In this document: piece by piece, positions 1 through 9,568 of the stretch
How positions within the stretch are numbered: the stretch's first letter is position 1
Layout: each line of letters begins with the position of its first letter
Source: Butyrivibrio sp. X503
GTDB lineage: Bacteria > Bacillota > Clostridia > Lachnospirales > Lachnospiraceae
DNA length: 64,000 nucleotides
Direction of reading: 5' to 3'
Assembly: GCF_003625475.1 (NCBI RefSeq)
Contig: NZ_RAIQ01000002.1
Location: forward strand, 186,001-250,000
The notes under the pieces: model-generated
Seen by the model: the letters and a program-made list of their open reading frames with translations, nothing else
What the model was told of the DNA's origin: nothing
Database searches by the model: none
Position numbers and translations under genes: made by a program

Positions 1-1
1 G

Positions 2-490
2 ACCGCCAAAGCCATCGCTGACAGTGTCGGATGCGATGAAGTGATTTCGGGAGTCCTTACCGAAGAGAAAAAAGAGACCTGTGAGAAATATAAGGGTGAA
101 GGAAACACTGCATTTATTTGTAAAGATGAAAATGATGCTGATGCTCTTATTATAAACGACGATGTCAGAGAGATTGCATCGACGTTCAGAATATCAAGAA
201 TAACTCTTTTAAATATTCATCACATTATTTTGGGATTTGTATTATATAATATAATAATGATTCCGATAGCAGCGGGATGTTTTGCTTTTATTTTAGGGCA
301 TTTAAGTCCCATGCTCGGAGCTTCCTTTATGAGCGCTGCAAGTCTTATATTCATTGCATATGCTCTTTTACCCAATTCAACTGATGTTCATGATCCGGGC
401 AAGGATAAAAAACTACGAGATAAAGTTTGGAGGAGAAAATGGAAAAAAAGATCAAGATCAAATATTTTAACGATAAGCTTGAAAAGCTGA
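2..490 (+). CDS. C-terminal part of a degenerate P1B-type (heavy-metal) cation ATPase, 5' end outside window
   Basis: The open frame enters from the left edge at base 2 and ends at TGA 488-490. The start [10 protein letters not shown] matches the end of the P domain of CopA-like ATPases. The following [12 protein letters not shown] aligns with the usual VxAEVLPEDK stretch, and the last part ([10 protein letters not shown], then two hydrophobic segments ending in LLPN) matches the final two membrane helices. The Mg-binding hinge GDGINDAPAL is replaced by [10 protein letters not shown], so the first aspartate is lysine. About 25 residues usually found between this hinge and the SR-x-T-xx-NI segment are absent. 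A working pump is therefore doubtful; a pseudogene or a non-transporting relative are both possible. The frame runs about 50 bases into dut. The family call is secure from the flanking motifs, but the N-terminal domains cannot be seen. Confidence 0.6.
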   Translation, partial: TAKAIADSVGCDEVISGVLTEEKKETCEKYKGEGNTAFICKDENDADALIINDDVREIASTFRISRITLLNIHHIILGFVLYNIIMIPIAAGCFAFILGHLSPMLGASFMSAASLIFIAYALLPNSTDVHDPGKDKKLRDKVWRRKWKKRSRSNILTISLKS

Positions 491-876
491 CTTATATTGA
501 CGGGAAGTCAGATTGGATAGATCTTAGAAGTGCTGAGGACATTGACCTTAAGCAGGGAGAATTTAAGCTTGTTCCTTTGGGAATTGCAATGGAGATTCCT
601 GAAGGATATGAAGCACACATTGTTCCAAGAAGTTCTACATTTAAAAATTTCGGCGTTATTCAGGCCAATCACATGGGAGTTGTCGATCATTCATATTGCG
701 GAGACAACGATCAATGGTTTATGCCTGTTATCGCAATGAGAGATACACACATTGGTTTTAATGACAGGATATGTCAGTTTAGGATCATGGAGAATCAGCC
801 CGCCATTGTATTTGACGAGTGTGATCACCTTGAAGGTACCGACAGAGGTGGCTTTGGTTCGACAGGAAAGAACTGA
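439..876 (+). CDS. dut: dUTP diphosphatase (dUTPase)
   Basis: Hydrolyses dUTP to dUMP and pyrophosphate, keeping uracil out of DNA and feeding thymidylate synthesis. The 145-residue protein has the trimeric dUTPase motifs in order: DLRSAED (motif 1), PRSST (motif 2), the central [10 protein letters not shown] region (motif 3), RICQFRI (motif 4) and the C-terminal RGGFGSTG (motif 5) that closes over the substrate. A TTG at 427 also opens the frame, but the ATG at 439 has GGAGG at 429-433 five bases before it and is preferred. The first 52 bases overlap the end of the P-type ATPase frame. The C-terminal position of motif 5 and the normal length suggest an active enzyme. Confidence 0.93.
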   Translation: MEKKIKIKYFNDKLEKLTYIDGKSDWIDLRSAEDIDLKQGEFKLVPLGIAMEIPEGYEAHIVPRSSTFKNFGVIQANHMGVVDHSYCGDNDQWFMPVIAMRDTHIGFNDRICQFRIMENQPAIVFDECDHLEGTDRGGFGSTGKN

Positions 877-910
877 CGAGAGCGCTTTTTCTTTTAACTA
901 ATACGAAGTA

Positions 911-938
911 TTGAAAAAATGGCATTCTGTGCTACAAT
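911..938 (+). promoter_or_regulatory. Putative SigA promoter of gltX
   Basis: TTGAAA at 911-916 and TACAAT at 933-938 are 16 bases apart, and TG one base before the -10 box makes it an extended -10. The position, about 50 bases upstream of gltX and after dut, fits a separate transcription start. Judged by eye only. Confidence 0.45.
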
Positions 939-986
939 TATAAATCGTTTGAATATAGAAAATACATAATAAACAGAGGTTTGAAA

Positions 987-2471
987 ATGGCTAAAATTCG
1001 TACAAGATATGCACCGAGCCCAACGGGACGTATGCATGTCGGCAACTTGAGAACGGCTCTTTATGCTTATCTTATAACAAAGCATGAGGGCGGCGATTAT
1101 ATTCTTAGAATTGAAGATACAGATCAGGAGCGCTATGTTGAGGGTGCTACGGAGATCATATACAAGACACTTAAGGATACTGGACTTATCCATGATGAAG
1201 GTCCCGATGTCGGCGGAGATGTCGGCCCTTACGTTCAGAGTGAGAGACAAAAGGCCGGTATTTATATGACCTATGCAAAAGAGCTTGTGGAGAAGGGGGA
1301 AGCTTATTATTGCTTCTGCGACCAGGAGAGACTTGCTTCTCTTGTTCAGGTCGTTGAAGGAAAAGAGATAAGTGTTTACGACAAGCATTGTCTTTCTCTT
1401 TCAAAAGAAGAAGTTGAGAAGAATCTTGCAGAGGGTAAGCCTTTTGTTATCAGACAGAACAACCCTACAGAGGGAACAACAACCTTCCACGACGAGCTTT
1501 ATGGAGATGTAACGGTTGATAATAAAGAACTTGATGACATGATCCTTATTAAATCAGACGGTTATCCTACATATAACTTTGCCAACGTTGTTGATGACCA
1601 TCTCATGGGAATCACACACGTTGTAAGAGGTAACGAGTATATCTCTTCATCGCCTAAGTACAACAGACTTTACGATGCTTTCGGATGGGAGATTCCTAAG
1701 TATATTCATTGTCCTCTTATCACTGATGAGGAGCACAAGAAGCTCTCTAAGAGAAGCGGACATTCTTCATTTGAAGATCTTATCGAGCAGGGATTTTTAC
1801 CTGAGGCAGTTGTTAACTTTGTAGCGCTTCTTGGATGGTCTCCCGAGGATAACAACGAGATCATGAGCCTTGATGAGCTTATCGAGAAGTTTGATTACAG
1901 ACGTATCAATAAGTCACCCGCCGTATTTGACTACACCAAGCTTAAGTGGATGAACGGGGAGTATCTCAAGAAGATGGACGAAGATGAGTTCTTCAAGACA
2001 GCTAAGGCTTATATCGTCGATGCACTTAAGGAAGAGGGCGACAGCGTTATTTCAGCTGATGAAGCCAAGCTTAAGCAGATATCAAACATGGTCAAGACAC
2101 GTATAGAGATCTGGCCCGATATCGCGGATATGGTTAAGTTCTTTGCCAAGCTTCCCGAGTACGACACAGCGATCTACTCACACAAGAAGATGAAGACCAA
2201 TGAGGAGACTTCACTTGCGGTTCTTAAAGAGGTTCTTCCTTTGCTTGAAGGTCTTGATGAGAAAGATTATGTAAATGATACACTTTATGCGCTTCTTTCT
2301 GATTACATCAAGAACAAGGAATACAAGAACGGATATGTTCTTTGGCCTGTAAGAATCGCTGTTTCCGGTAAAGAGATGACTCCTTGCGGTGCAACGGAGC
2401 TCATGGAAGTTATCGGTAAAGACGAGACAATCAAGAGAATCAAAAAAGGAATCGAGTTACTTGAAAAATAA
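987..2471 (+). CDS. gltX: Glutamate--tRNA ligase
   Basis: Class I aminoacyl-tRNA synthetase that attaches glutamate to tRNA-Glu, and possibly also to tRNA-Gln if this organism uses GatCAB. The 494-residue protein starts with the [11 protein letters not shown] signature, whose HVGN (residues 17-20) is the HIGH motif. KLSKR near residue 255 is the KMSKS loop, and a helical anticodon-binding half follows. The length is normal for bacterial GltX. TTG 981 is also in frame, but ATG 987 is preferred because AGAGG lies at 975-979. Its last 11 bases overlap the start of the helicase gene, so the two are probably translated together. Confidence 0.96.
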   Translation: MAKIRTRYAPSPTGRMHVGNLRTALYAYLITKHEGGDYILRIEDTDQERYVEGATEIIYKTLKDTGLIHDEGPDVGGDVGPYVQSERQKAGIYMTYAKELVEKGEAYYCFCDQERLASLVQVVEGKEISVYDKHCLSLSKEEVEKNLAEGKPFVIRQNNPTEGTTTFHDELYGDVTVDNKELDDMILIKSDGYPTYNFANVVDDHLMGITHVVRGNEYISSSPKYNRLYDAFGWEIPKYIHCPLITDEEHKKLSKRSGHSSFEDLIEQGFLPEAVVNFVALLGWSPEDNNEIMSLDELIEKFDYRRINKSPAVFDYTKLKWMNGEYLKKMDEDEFFKTAKAYIVDALKEEGDSVISADEAKLKQISNMVKTRIEIWPDIADMVKFFAKLPEYDTAIYSHKKMKTNEETSLAVLKEVLPLLEGLDEKDYVNDTLYALLSDYIKNKEYKNGYVLWPVRIAVSGKEMTPCGATELMEVIGKDETIKRIKKGIELLEK

Positions 2472-4407
2472 AATCCTTAATTTTAAGGATGGCAGTATTA
2501 CATTAAATGCCGCGCAGTATGAGGCAATAACTCATAAAGACGGCCCTGCAATGATCCTTGCGGGGCCGGGAAGCGGCAAGACTTTCGTTATAGTTCACAG
2601 GATCAAGTTCCTAATAGAAAATCTTGGCGTAATGCCGTCATCTGTTTTAGTTATCACATTTACAAGATCTGCTGCCTATGAGATGCAGCAAAGATTTATG
2701 AAGATCACGGATAGTTCTTATCCCGAAGTGTCGTTTGGCACTTTTCATTCCATCTTTTATCAAATATTATTATCACTTCGCTCAAGGCCCGGTAAGAGAG
2801 CAAAGATCGACGTTGCAAGCGAAAGCTTTAAGATTAAGATAATGTCTGACATTATTCATAAAGTCATGAAAAAAGATAGTTCTCTCAAAGAAGATCCGGA
2901 CAGACTTTCCGAAGCTGAGGTTTATGAGTCGGCAAAAGAGCTTTTATCCGAAATATCAAGAATCAAGAACACGGGTGAGGACTGTGAGCATAATCCGGGT
3001 ATCTCTTTTGAAGAGCATTTTGATGAGATATTTGCTGACTACAACCGTCTGTTAAAAGAGTTTGGTAAGATCGACTTTGACGATATGATCCTTGAGTGTT
3101 GTAAGGAGCTATCAAAGGGGAAGAACGCATATTCCGATAAGTTTAAATACATACTTATAGACGAATATCAGGACATTAACAAAATTCAAAAAGAAGCTGT
3201 TGATCTAATTAAATCCAGAGATTGCAATCTTTTTGCGGTGGGTGACGATGATCAGGCAATATATGGCTTTAGAGGGTCTGATCCAGGTCTTATGAAGCTC
3301 TTTTATGAAGAAAATAAGAATGATATACGTATTATAAGGCTTGAAGCCAATTATAGGTCCGGAGCAAGTATTATCAATGCCTCGCATCTTGTTATAAATG
3401 AGAATAAATTGAGATTTAAGAAGTCGTCATATGCTGCGGACACAAATATTAAAGACAGAGTATATACAAGGCGTTTCCTTTCAAAGAATATGCAGGACGC
3501 TGCCGTTGTCTCTTTTATAAACGGCTACAGAGGTGCGCTTTCGGATATTGCTATCATATTCAGGACCAATTCGGAATGCTTAAATATGGCACAGGTTCTT
3601 AAAGGCTTTGGTATACCTAACAGTCTTGATAACAGAATAGACGAAAGTAAGCTTGATGATGCTGTTGATCTGTGTCTTTCTTATCTTGAATTTGCTTATC
3701 TTGGTAAAAAGAGAAATGATTTTCTTAAGATAATGAATAAGCCGCTTAGATATATTTCAAGAGAAGCGGCATCTGATGAATGTGTAAGCGAAGGAGCTCT
3801 TCTTAAGTTTTATAAGGGTAACAGAGAAAGATGCGAAGAGATAAAAAAGCTCTTTAGGCATATAAATATGATCGCGCATCTTAGGCCTTCTTTGTCTGTC
3901 AGGTATTTGATCAAACAGGTAGGAATAGATAAGCTGTATCCGAAGTCCAAAGATAATCTGGAAAAATTCAGTGAAGAAGCCGGTAAATACAATGATACCG
4001 TAAAGCTTATAAGAGATTACAGAAGAGAAGAGGTTGAAAAAGAGCAAAACACCGTTAAGCATAAGACTGTCATAAACAAGAACTGCGTGAAGATATATAC
4101 GATGCATGGCTCCAAAGGCTTGGAATTTAGGTATGTGTGGCTACCAAGTCTCAACGAAGGAATCATTCCGTCAAGGAGCGCTGTTTCGGAAAAAGAGACA
4201 GAAGAAGAGCGCCGCATGCTTTATGTCGGAATGACACGTGCAAAAGAGGCGCTCATAATGTCGTATATAACAGGTGACGAAGATAACAAAATGCTTCCGT
4301 CGAGATTTTTAAAGCCTATAAAACACTTGTGGGATGCGAATTATAAGGATTCTGAATCTTCTTCGGGAAGATCGATGAGCTCGTCAAATTCAACATCGTC
4401 AAGGTAG
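2461..4407 (+). CDS. UvrD/PcrA-like superfamily 1 DNA helicase
   Basis: ATP-dependent 3'-5' helicase of the UvrD/Rep/PcrA type, probably for DNA repair or replication restart. The 648-residue protein shows all the helicase motifs: AGPGSGKT (Walker A, residues 34-41), DEYQD (motif II), [12 protein letters not shown] (motif III), MHGSKGLEF (motif V) and VGMTRAKE (motif VI). The frame opens further upstream inside gltX, but TTG 2461 is the likely start because it gives the normal N-terminus and has AAAGGA ten bases upstream. The last 22 residues after the family's usual end are serine-rich and are encoded by the strand opposite the 3' end of the DUF1292 gene. The protein is shorter than typical PcrA, so whether it is the housekeeping helicase or a paralogue is unclear. 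Confidence 0.88.
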   Translation: MKNKILNFKDGSITLNAAQYEAITHKDGPAMILAGPGSGKTFVIVHRIKFLIENLGVMPSSVLVITFTRSAAYEMQQRFMKITDSSYPEVSFGTFHSIFYQILLSLRSRPGKRAKIDVASESFKIKIMSDIIHKVMKKDSSLKEDPDRLSEAEVYESAKELLSEISRIKNTGEDCEHNPGISFEEHFDEIFADYNRLLKEFGKIDFDDMILECCKELSKGKNAYSDKFKYILIDEYQDINKIQKEAVDLIKSRDCNLFAVGDDDQAIYGFRGSDPGLMKLFYEENKNDIRIIRLEANYRSGASIINASHLVINENKLRFKKSSYAADTNIKDRVYTRRFLSKNMQDAAVVSFINGYRGALSDIAIIFRTNSECLNMAQVLKGFGIPNSLDNRIDESKLDDAVDLCLSYLEFAYLGKKRNDFLKIMNKPLRYISREAASDECVSEGALLKFYKGNRERCEEIKKLFRHINMIAHLRPSLSVRYLIKQVGIDKLYPKSKDNLEKFSEEAGKYNDTVKLIRDYRREEVEKEQNTVKHKTVINKNCVKIYTMHGSKGLEFRYVWLPSLNEGIIPSRSAVSEKETEEERRMLYVGMTRAKEALIMSYITGDEDNKMLPSRFLKPIKHLWDANYKDSESSSGRSMSSSNSTSSR

Positions 4408-4700
4408 AGATTAAAAGCTTCAGAAACGGCTTCGTATTCTGCGTCATCATATATATAGCCAAGTTCGGGCTCTTGATCGCCGCCTTTATATATAAATTCA
4501 TAGAACCAAACGTTGCCGTCGTTGTTCTGGCCGTTTTTATCAAGGGGAAGAAGAACAATATAATCCTTGGAATTAACGGTAAGAACGATAATGATGGCAC
4601 AGGTGACGATCTTGCCGTCGTCAAGCTCGATATCGACTGTCATCTGCTCGTCATTTTCTATTTTGGTATTCATATCTGTAGCAATCTTGGAAAATTCCAT
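4341..4700 (-). CDS. DUF1292 (YrzB-like) family protein
   Basis: Small acidic protein of 119 residues with the DUF1292 pattern: a V-D-I-E-L-D-D-G strand, KDYIVLLPLDK, WFYEFIYKG, and a C-terminal EYEAVSEAF helix. The molecular role of the family is unknown; in Bacillus yrzB sits with yrrK and yrzL. ATG 4700 is chosen over the TTG at 4703 because AGGAGGA lies seven bases upstream (4708-4714). It is the only - strand gene in the left 32 kb, and its last 67 bases overlap the 3' end of the convergent helicase gene. A TATAAT with TG before it at 4742-4747 on the same strand is a plausible -10 box. Confidence 0.8.
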   Translation of the reverse strand: MEFSKIATDMNTKIENDEQMTVDIELDDGKIVTCAIIIVLTVNSKDYIVLLPLDKNGQNNDGNVWFYEFIYKGGDQEPELGYIYDDAEYEAVSEAFNLYLDDVEFDELIDLPEEDSESL

Positions 4701-4741
4701 CAAAGTTCCTCCTGAAATCTTTTTTCATCGATTCTATCTAG

Positions 4742-4747
4742 ATTATA
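4742..4747 (-). promoter_or_regulatory. Putative extended -10 element of the DUF1292 gene
   Basis: TATAAT preceded by TG plus one base on the - strand, about 40 bases upstream of the start codon. No good -35 box is seen at 17 bases. Confidence 0.35.
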
Positions 4748-4856
4748 ACATACTCCGAGTGCATATAAAGTCATTATGTGATAAAATATTATGGCTTATG
4801 TATGCTTTAAAATAAGCTTTTTAAGCACTTAAATAAATCACGAAACGGAGACCCAA

Positions 4857-6836
4857 ATGTCTTTAAAATATGTGATACACAAAGAAAAGCCATATCCGCT
4901 CGGATGCTATATAGACTATGACAAGAGTCTTGTTGTGCGCGCCGTCTTTGAAGATAATTCTTCTTGCGGTATCACACTCTTTTCTAAGGAAAAGGGAAAA
5001 TCCGCGCCAAATAGCCTTAAGATCGAACTTCCAAGCGATCTTAAAAGAGGAGATATCTATTCTACAAGAATAAGCGGTATAGAGAATATTGATGAATATA
5101 CTTCTTATAATTTCTATACTGACGATGAGTGTTTTTGTGATCCTTACGCCGAGCATATCATAGGTCTTGAGGGTTTTGGAAAAGATGTTGATTCTTCTAA
5201 GATAAGGGCAGTTCTTAGGAATAAATCGTTATACGGAAACTCTTTTAACTGCTATGATTGGGGCGATGATAAGCCTCTTGATATCCCTTACAACGAGAGT
5301 CTTGTTTATCTTATGCATGTAAGGGGCTTTACAAAGAGCCCTTCAAGCGGTGTCAGCGCTTCCCACAGAGGAACTTTTAAGGGTATTATCGATAAACTTG
5401 AGCATATAAAAGCTCTTGGTGTTACAACTATTGAGCTTATGCCGTGCTATGAGATGGATGAGCTTGATAAACCAAAGAGAGCGAAAGGGCGCGGAAGCGA
5501 TAAGGAGATTCCGGGTAATGCCAAGGAGCTTGTATTTTCAAAGGACGGCAGTATTGTCGGAAAGAATATGATCAAGCACAGACTTAATTACTGGGGCTTT
5601 AAGAAGGGCTATTATTTTGCGCCCAGAACTTCTTACTGTGCAGATCCTGATAATGCCGAGGATGAGGTTAAGTCTTTTATAAAGACAATGCATAAAAACG
5701 GAATAGAAGTTGTTCTTCAGTTTTATTTTGAAGAAGATGAGAGCGAGAGCCTTATTCTTGATGCGCTCAGATTTTGGAGATGTTCTTATCATGTTGACGG
5801 CTTCCATCTTAAGGGGGCTCGTATTCCGAAGAGGTTGATTTTCAAGGACCCTCTTTTTACCGATGTTAAGATCTGGTACGACTGGTTTGAGTACGATGAT
5901 TATCATAAAGACGCTGAAAATGCCAAGAAATATCTTGCAAGCTATAACACCGCATTTTTGTATGCTTCACGAAGGTTTTTAAAGGGCGATGACAACAGCT
6001 GCGGAGATTTCCTTAAGGCGATGGTCCTAAACAATCCCGAATACGGCAATATCAATTATGTCTGTGACTATGAGGGCTTTAGACTTGCCGATCTTGTTTC
6101 TTATGAGCACAAGCACAATGAGGAAAACGGTGAGAATAACAAGGACGGAAGTGACAATAATATTTCATGGAACTGCGGAATAGAAGGCAGGACCAGAAAG
6201 CGCGGTATCCTTGAGCTTCGCACGAGGCAGATGAAGAATATTATGACGATGCTTCTTTTGTCTCAGGGAACCCCCATGATATTCTCCGGAGATGAATTCG
6301 GAAGCTCACAGAGCGGAAACAACAATCCGTATTGCCAGGATAACGAGATTGGCTGGGTTGATTGGAAGGCTCTTGACAAGAACAGGGATTTGTTTGATTA
6401 TGTTAATTTCCTGATAGGCTTAAGAAAAAAATTCAGTATCCTTCATCAAAAGGATGCCTTTAAGCTTATGGATTATATTTCTTGTGGTTACCCGGATCTT
6501 TCGTGTCACGGAAGAGAGGTGTGGAGACCTGATCTATCCGGACATTCGCATATTCTTGGTATGCTTTATTGCGGCTTATATCAAAAAAACAAAAAAGAGC
6601 CGTTTATATATGTTTGCTACAACATGAATTGGAGCGAATCGGAGCTTGCGCTTCCTAAGCTCCCAGATGGATACAGATGGAAGCTTTTGTCCGATACCGA
6701 CTTAAGTTCCAAGGAGCAATCTTATGAAGATGCTCTGCATACGCTTGCTTCAAGATCCGTTAGGATATATATCGGAGAGACTTTCGTTAAAGCCGCAGGA
6801 AAAAAGAAAGGTAAGGCAAAGTCAAAAAAGAAATGA
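4857..6836 (+). CDS. GlgX/isoamylase-like GH13 protein lacking the catalytic residues
   Basis: 659 residues with the layout of a glycogen-debranching enzyme: an N-terminal CBM48-like sandwich (about 1-110), a TIM barrel, and a C-terminal beta domain ending in a lysine-rich tail (KKKGKAKSKKK). Family landmarks are clear, for example YLMHVRGFT, ALGVTTIELMP, YWGFKKGYYFAP, HKHNEENGENNKDG, SWNCGIEG and TPMIFSGDEFG. The catalytic regions are not kept. Region I (usually DVVYNH) is VLQFYFEED at about 287-295. Region II (GFRFD, nucleophile) is GFHLK, with lysine at about 319. The AEPW acid/base motif is absent. The HDGF of region IV is YEGF at about 405. Such a protein should not cleave glycosidic bonds but could bind glucan. 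CGGAG eight bases upstream supports ATG 4857. pepT follows with an ATGA overlap. Confidence 0.75.
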   Translation: MSLKYVIHKEKPYPLGCYIDYDKSLVVRAVFEDNSSCGITLFSKEKGKSAPNSLKIELPSDLKRGDIYSTRISGIENIDEYTSYNFYTDDECFCDPYAEHIIGLEGFGKDVDSSKIRAVLRNKSLYGNSFNCYDWGDDKPLDIPYNESLVYLMHVRGFTKSPSSGVSASHRGTFKGIIDKLEHIKALGVTTIELMPCYEMDELDKPKRAKGRGSDKEIPGNAKELVFSKDGSIVGKNMIKHRLNYWGFKKGYYFAPRTSYCADPDNAEDEVKSFIKTMHKNGIEVVLQFYFEEDESESLILDALRFWRCSYHVDGFHLKGARIPKRLIFKDPLFTDVKIWYDWFEYDDYHKDAENAKKYLASYNTAFLYASRRFLKGDDNSCGDFLKAMVLNNPEYGNINYVCDYEGFRLADLVSYEHKHNEENGENNKDGSDNNISWNCGIEGRTRKRGILELRTRQMKNIMTMLLLSQGTPMIFSGDEFGSSQSGNNNPYCQDNEIGWVDWKALDKNRDLFDYVNFLIGLRKKFSILHQKDAFKLMDYISCGYPDLSCHGREVWRPDLSGHSHILGMLYCGLYQKNKKEPFIYVCYNMNWSESELALPKLPDGYRWKLLSDTDLSSKEQSYEDALHTLASRSVRIYIGETFVKAAGKKKGKAKSKKK

Positions 6837-8077
6837 ATAAACCTGATGTAATTGAAAAATTTTTAAGATATGTAAAGGTTGATACACAGTCGGACCCCGA
6901 TTCAGGAACATCACCCTCTACAATGAAGCAGCATGATCTCGCCAAGATCCTTACCAAGGAGCTTGAAGAGATCGGCGCAAGTGATGTCTTTTACGATACC
7001 GAACACTGCTATGTTTATGCAAGCATACCCGGAAATATCGAGGATGGTAAAGACAGACCTGTTATCGGTTTCGTTGCTCATATGGATACTTCCGATGAAG
7101 TAAGCGGCAAAGATGTAAAACCCAGGATCGTTGACGGCTACGAAGGAACCGATATCCTTCTTGATAAAGAAGGTAAGATTGTTCTTTCACCCAAGGATTT
7201 CCCCGAGCTTTTAAATCATATCGGAGAAGACCTGATCGTGACCGACGGCTCAACACTTCTCGGAGCCGATGATAAGGCGGGTGTTTCCGAGATCATGACT
7301 ATGACGGAATATCTTTTGAAAAATAAAGATATAAAGCATGGCGAGATAAGGATAGCATTTACTCCCGATGAAGAGATTGGTGAAGGAACGGCATTCTTTG
7401 ATATTGAGAGATTCGGCGCCGATTATGCATATACCGTTGACGGCGGTAAGCTCGGCGAGCTTGAATATGAGAACTTTAACGCAGCTGAGGGCATTATCAA
7501 GGTTAACGGCAGAAGTGTTCATCCCGGTGATGCCAAGAACAAGATGGTTAACGCATCGCTTATCTGCTATGAGTTCCATTCTCTTTTACCCGAGTTTCAA
7601 AATCCCATGTATACCGAAAAAAGAGAAGGCTTTTATCATTTGACGGGCGTTGAAGGCAGCACTGAGAGTGCGACTGCAACTTACATAATCAGAGATCATG
7701 ATGAGCATCTTTTTAAAGAAAAGAAGGATCTTTTTGTTGCAGCGGCCGAGTTCCTGAACAAGAAATACGGCGAAGGAACCGTGGAGGCAAGCGTTAATGA
7801 CCAGTATTACAACATGATCGAAAAGATCAGACCTCACATGCATCTTGTTGAAAATGCAAAGCGTGTGATGGAAAATCTTGATATTATTCCGATAGATTCT
7901 CCGATAAGAGGAGGCACGGACGGAGCGGCGCTTTCTTACAAAGGTCTTCCTTGTCCCAATCTGTGCACGGGCGGATATAATTATCACGGCAAATATGAAT
8001 ATGCATCTGTTCAGGAGATGAGAAAGGTGGTTGACATCCTTCTTGGAATAGTGGATGCATACGGAAAAGAGTTTTAA
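6833..8077 (+). CDS. pepT: Peptidase T (tripeptide aminopeptidase)
   Basis: Zinc-dependent M20 exopeptidase that removes N-terminal residues from tripeptides in the cytoplasm. At 414 residues it has the normal length. Metal and catalytic landmarks are present: AHMDT (about 83), LLGADDKAG (about 141), TPDEEIGEG (about 180) and a late GGTDG that precedes the last ligand region. HPGDAKNKMVNA belongs to the lid/dimerisation domain typical of PepT. ATG overlaps the stop codon of the GH13-like gene as ATGA, so the pair is translationally coupled. No link between the two functions is evident beyond shared transcription. Confidence 0.95.
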   Translation: MNKPDVIEKFLRYVKVDTQSDPDSGTSPSTMKQHDLAKILTKELEEIGASDVFYDTEHCYVYASIPGNIEDGKDRPVIGFVAHMDTSDEVSGKDVKPRIVDGYEGTDILLDKEGKIVLSPKDFPELLNHIGEDLIVTDGSTLLGADDKAGVSEIMTMTEYLLKNKDIKHGEIRIAFTPDEEIGEGTAFFDIERFGADYAYTVDGGKLGELEYENFNAAEGIIKVNGRSVHPGDAKNKMVNASLICYEFHSLLPEFQNPMYTEKREGFYHLTGVEGSTESATATYIIRDHDEHLFKEKKDLFVAAAEFLNKKYGEGTVEASVNDQYYNMIEKIRPHMHLVENAKRVMENLDIIPIDSPIRGGTDGAALSYKGLPCPNLCTGGYNYHGKYEYASVQEMRKVVDILLGIVDAYGKEF

Positions 8078-8080
8078 GAA

Positions 8081-9547
8081 ATGGTAAATTCAGAAAAGAA
8101 CAAGATAAATATTTTAAATTCTTGCAGGGAAGAGATTACAGACGAAGAAAGTATAAGGCAGCTTGATTATATCGATAAGGCAAGGAGCATAGTTTCCAAG
8201 TATGAAAAAGAGCTTGGGAGAAAGCCCAGAGCCTGTGTTGTGACATTTGGTTGTCAGATGAACGCAAGGGATTCCGAAAAGCTTCTTGCAGCGCTTAAGC
8301 TTGTCGGCTATGAAGAGACTGATTCAGAGGATGCAGAGTTTGTTATCTACAATACCTGTACGGTCAGAGACAATGCGGACCAAAGGGTTCTGGGAAGGCT
8401 CGGTCAGTGCAGTAATTTTAAGAAAAAGAATCCACTCATGAAGATCGCTATCTGCGGCTGCATGATGCAGGAACCGGGTGCTGTAGAGAAGATAAAAAAG
8501 AGCTACAGATTTGTGGACCTAATATTCGGAACACATAATATCTACAAATTTGCCGAGCTTTTATACACTACACTTTGCTCGGACAAGATGATAATCGATA
8601 TCTGGGAGAAGACTGACAAGATAGTTGAAGATCTTCCGGTTGTACGTAAATATGCTTATAAATCCGGCGTAAACATTATGTTCGGCTGTGACAAATTTTG
8701 CACTTACTGTATCGTTCCATACGTAAGAGGACGTGAGAGAAGCAGAAATCCCAAGGATATCATAAGAGAGTGCGAGAAGCTTGCGGCTGACGGCGTTAAA
8801 GAGATCATGCTTCTTGGACAGAATGTCAATTCGTATGCCAACGACCTTAGAAAAGTAGATAAAGACGCTATGTCTTTTGCCCAGCTTCTTGATGAAGTAG
8901 CTAAGGTTGAGGGTATTGAGAGAGTCAGATTTATGACTCCTCATCCGAGGGATTTTAAGGATGATGTTATCGATGTCATTGCAAATAATCCCAAGATCGC
9001 GCGTCATATCCATCTTCCTCTTCAGTCGGGAAGCTCCAAGATTCTTAAGAGGATGAACAGAAGCTATACAAAGGAAGAGTTCCTTACTCTTGCAGCTAAG
9101 ATAAGAGAACGCATTCCCGATGTTGCGATCACAACGGACATCATCGTCGGTTTCCCGGGTGAAACGGCTGCCGATGTCGATGATACCATCGATGTGGTGA
9201 ATAAAGTAAAGTTTGATAACGCTTTTACTTTTATATATTCAAAGAGAGCAGGCACTCCTGCGGCTAAGTTCGAGGATCAGGTTCCGGAGAAGGAAGTTAA
9301 GGAGAATTTTGACAGACTGCTTAAGGTTGTCCAGGAAACAGCCAAAGAGCAGGCTGCAAAGCTTTTAGGCAGATGTGAAGATGTACTTGTTGAGGGAGTT
9401 AACGAGCATGACTCTTCACTTATGACGGGCAGAATGTCCAATAATACTTTGGTACATTTCCCGGGAGGAGAAGAACTTATCGGAAGCTTTGTAAAGGTCA
9501 AGCTTACCGAATGTCACGGGTTCTACTATTTTGGCGAAAAAATCTAA
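8081..9547 (+). CDS. miaB: tRNA-2-methylthio-N6-dimethylallyladenosine synthase
   Basis: Radical-SAM methylthiotransferase that converts i6A37 to ms2i6A37 in tRNAs reading UNN codons. The 488-residue protein has the UPF0004 domain with its three iron-sulfur cysteines (FGCQMN, NTCTVR, CGCMMQ). The radical-SAM cluster motif CDKFCTYC is near residue 203, the LLGQNVNSY motif follows, and a TRAM domain is at the C-terminus. It begins three bases after pepT. The i6A substrate is made by MiaA, encoded 4.7 kb downstream in the same run of genes, with mutS and mutL between them; this arrangement is common in Clostridia. Confidence 0.96.
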   Translation: MVNSEKNKINILNSCREEITDEESIRQLDYIDKARSIVSKYEKELGRKPRACVVTFGCQMNARDSEKLLAALKLVGYEETDSEDAEFVIYNTCTVRDNADQRVLGRLGQCSNFKKKNPLMKIAICGCMMQEPGAVEKIKKSYRFVDLIFGTHNIYKFAELLYTTLCSDKMIIDIWEKTDKIVEDLPVVRKYAYKSGVNIMFGCDKFCTYCIVPYVRGRERSRNPKDIIRECEKLAADGVKEIMLLGQNVNSYANDLRKVDKDAMSFAQLLDEVAKVEGIERVRFMTPHPRDFKDDVIDVIANNPKIARHIHLPLQSGSSKILKRMNRSYTKEEFLTLAAKIRERIPDVAITTDIIVGFPGETAADVDDTIDVVNKVKFDNAFTFIYSKRAGTPAAKFEDQVPEKEVKENFDRLLKVVQETAKEQAAKLLGRCEDVLVEGVNEHDSSLMTGRMSNNTLVHFPGGEELIGSFVKVKLTECHGFYYFGEKI

Positions 9548-9568
9548 TGCAGTAAGGGGAACTAAGCC

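Noticed and set aside
1290..1297. GAGAAGGG octamers (also 26660-26667, and in the reverse sense 39098-39105 and 57679-57686) resembling SpoIIIE-orienting sequences that point to the strand switch
   Set aside because: Only five copies were found by eye, and one (50426-50433) points the other way; too few for a conclusion.
894..1388. Long - strand open frame opposite gltX
   Set aside because: Shadow of gltX codons; no ribosome site and no recognisable protein.
2389..2460. Upstream extension of the helicase gene inside gltX
   Set aside because: Overlaps coding sequence, does not match the family, and TTG 2461 has a ribosome site and gives a normal start.
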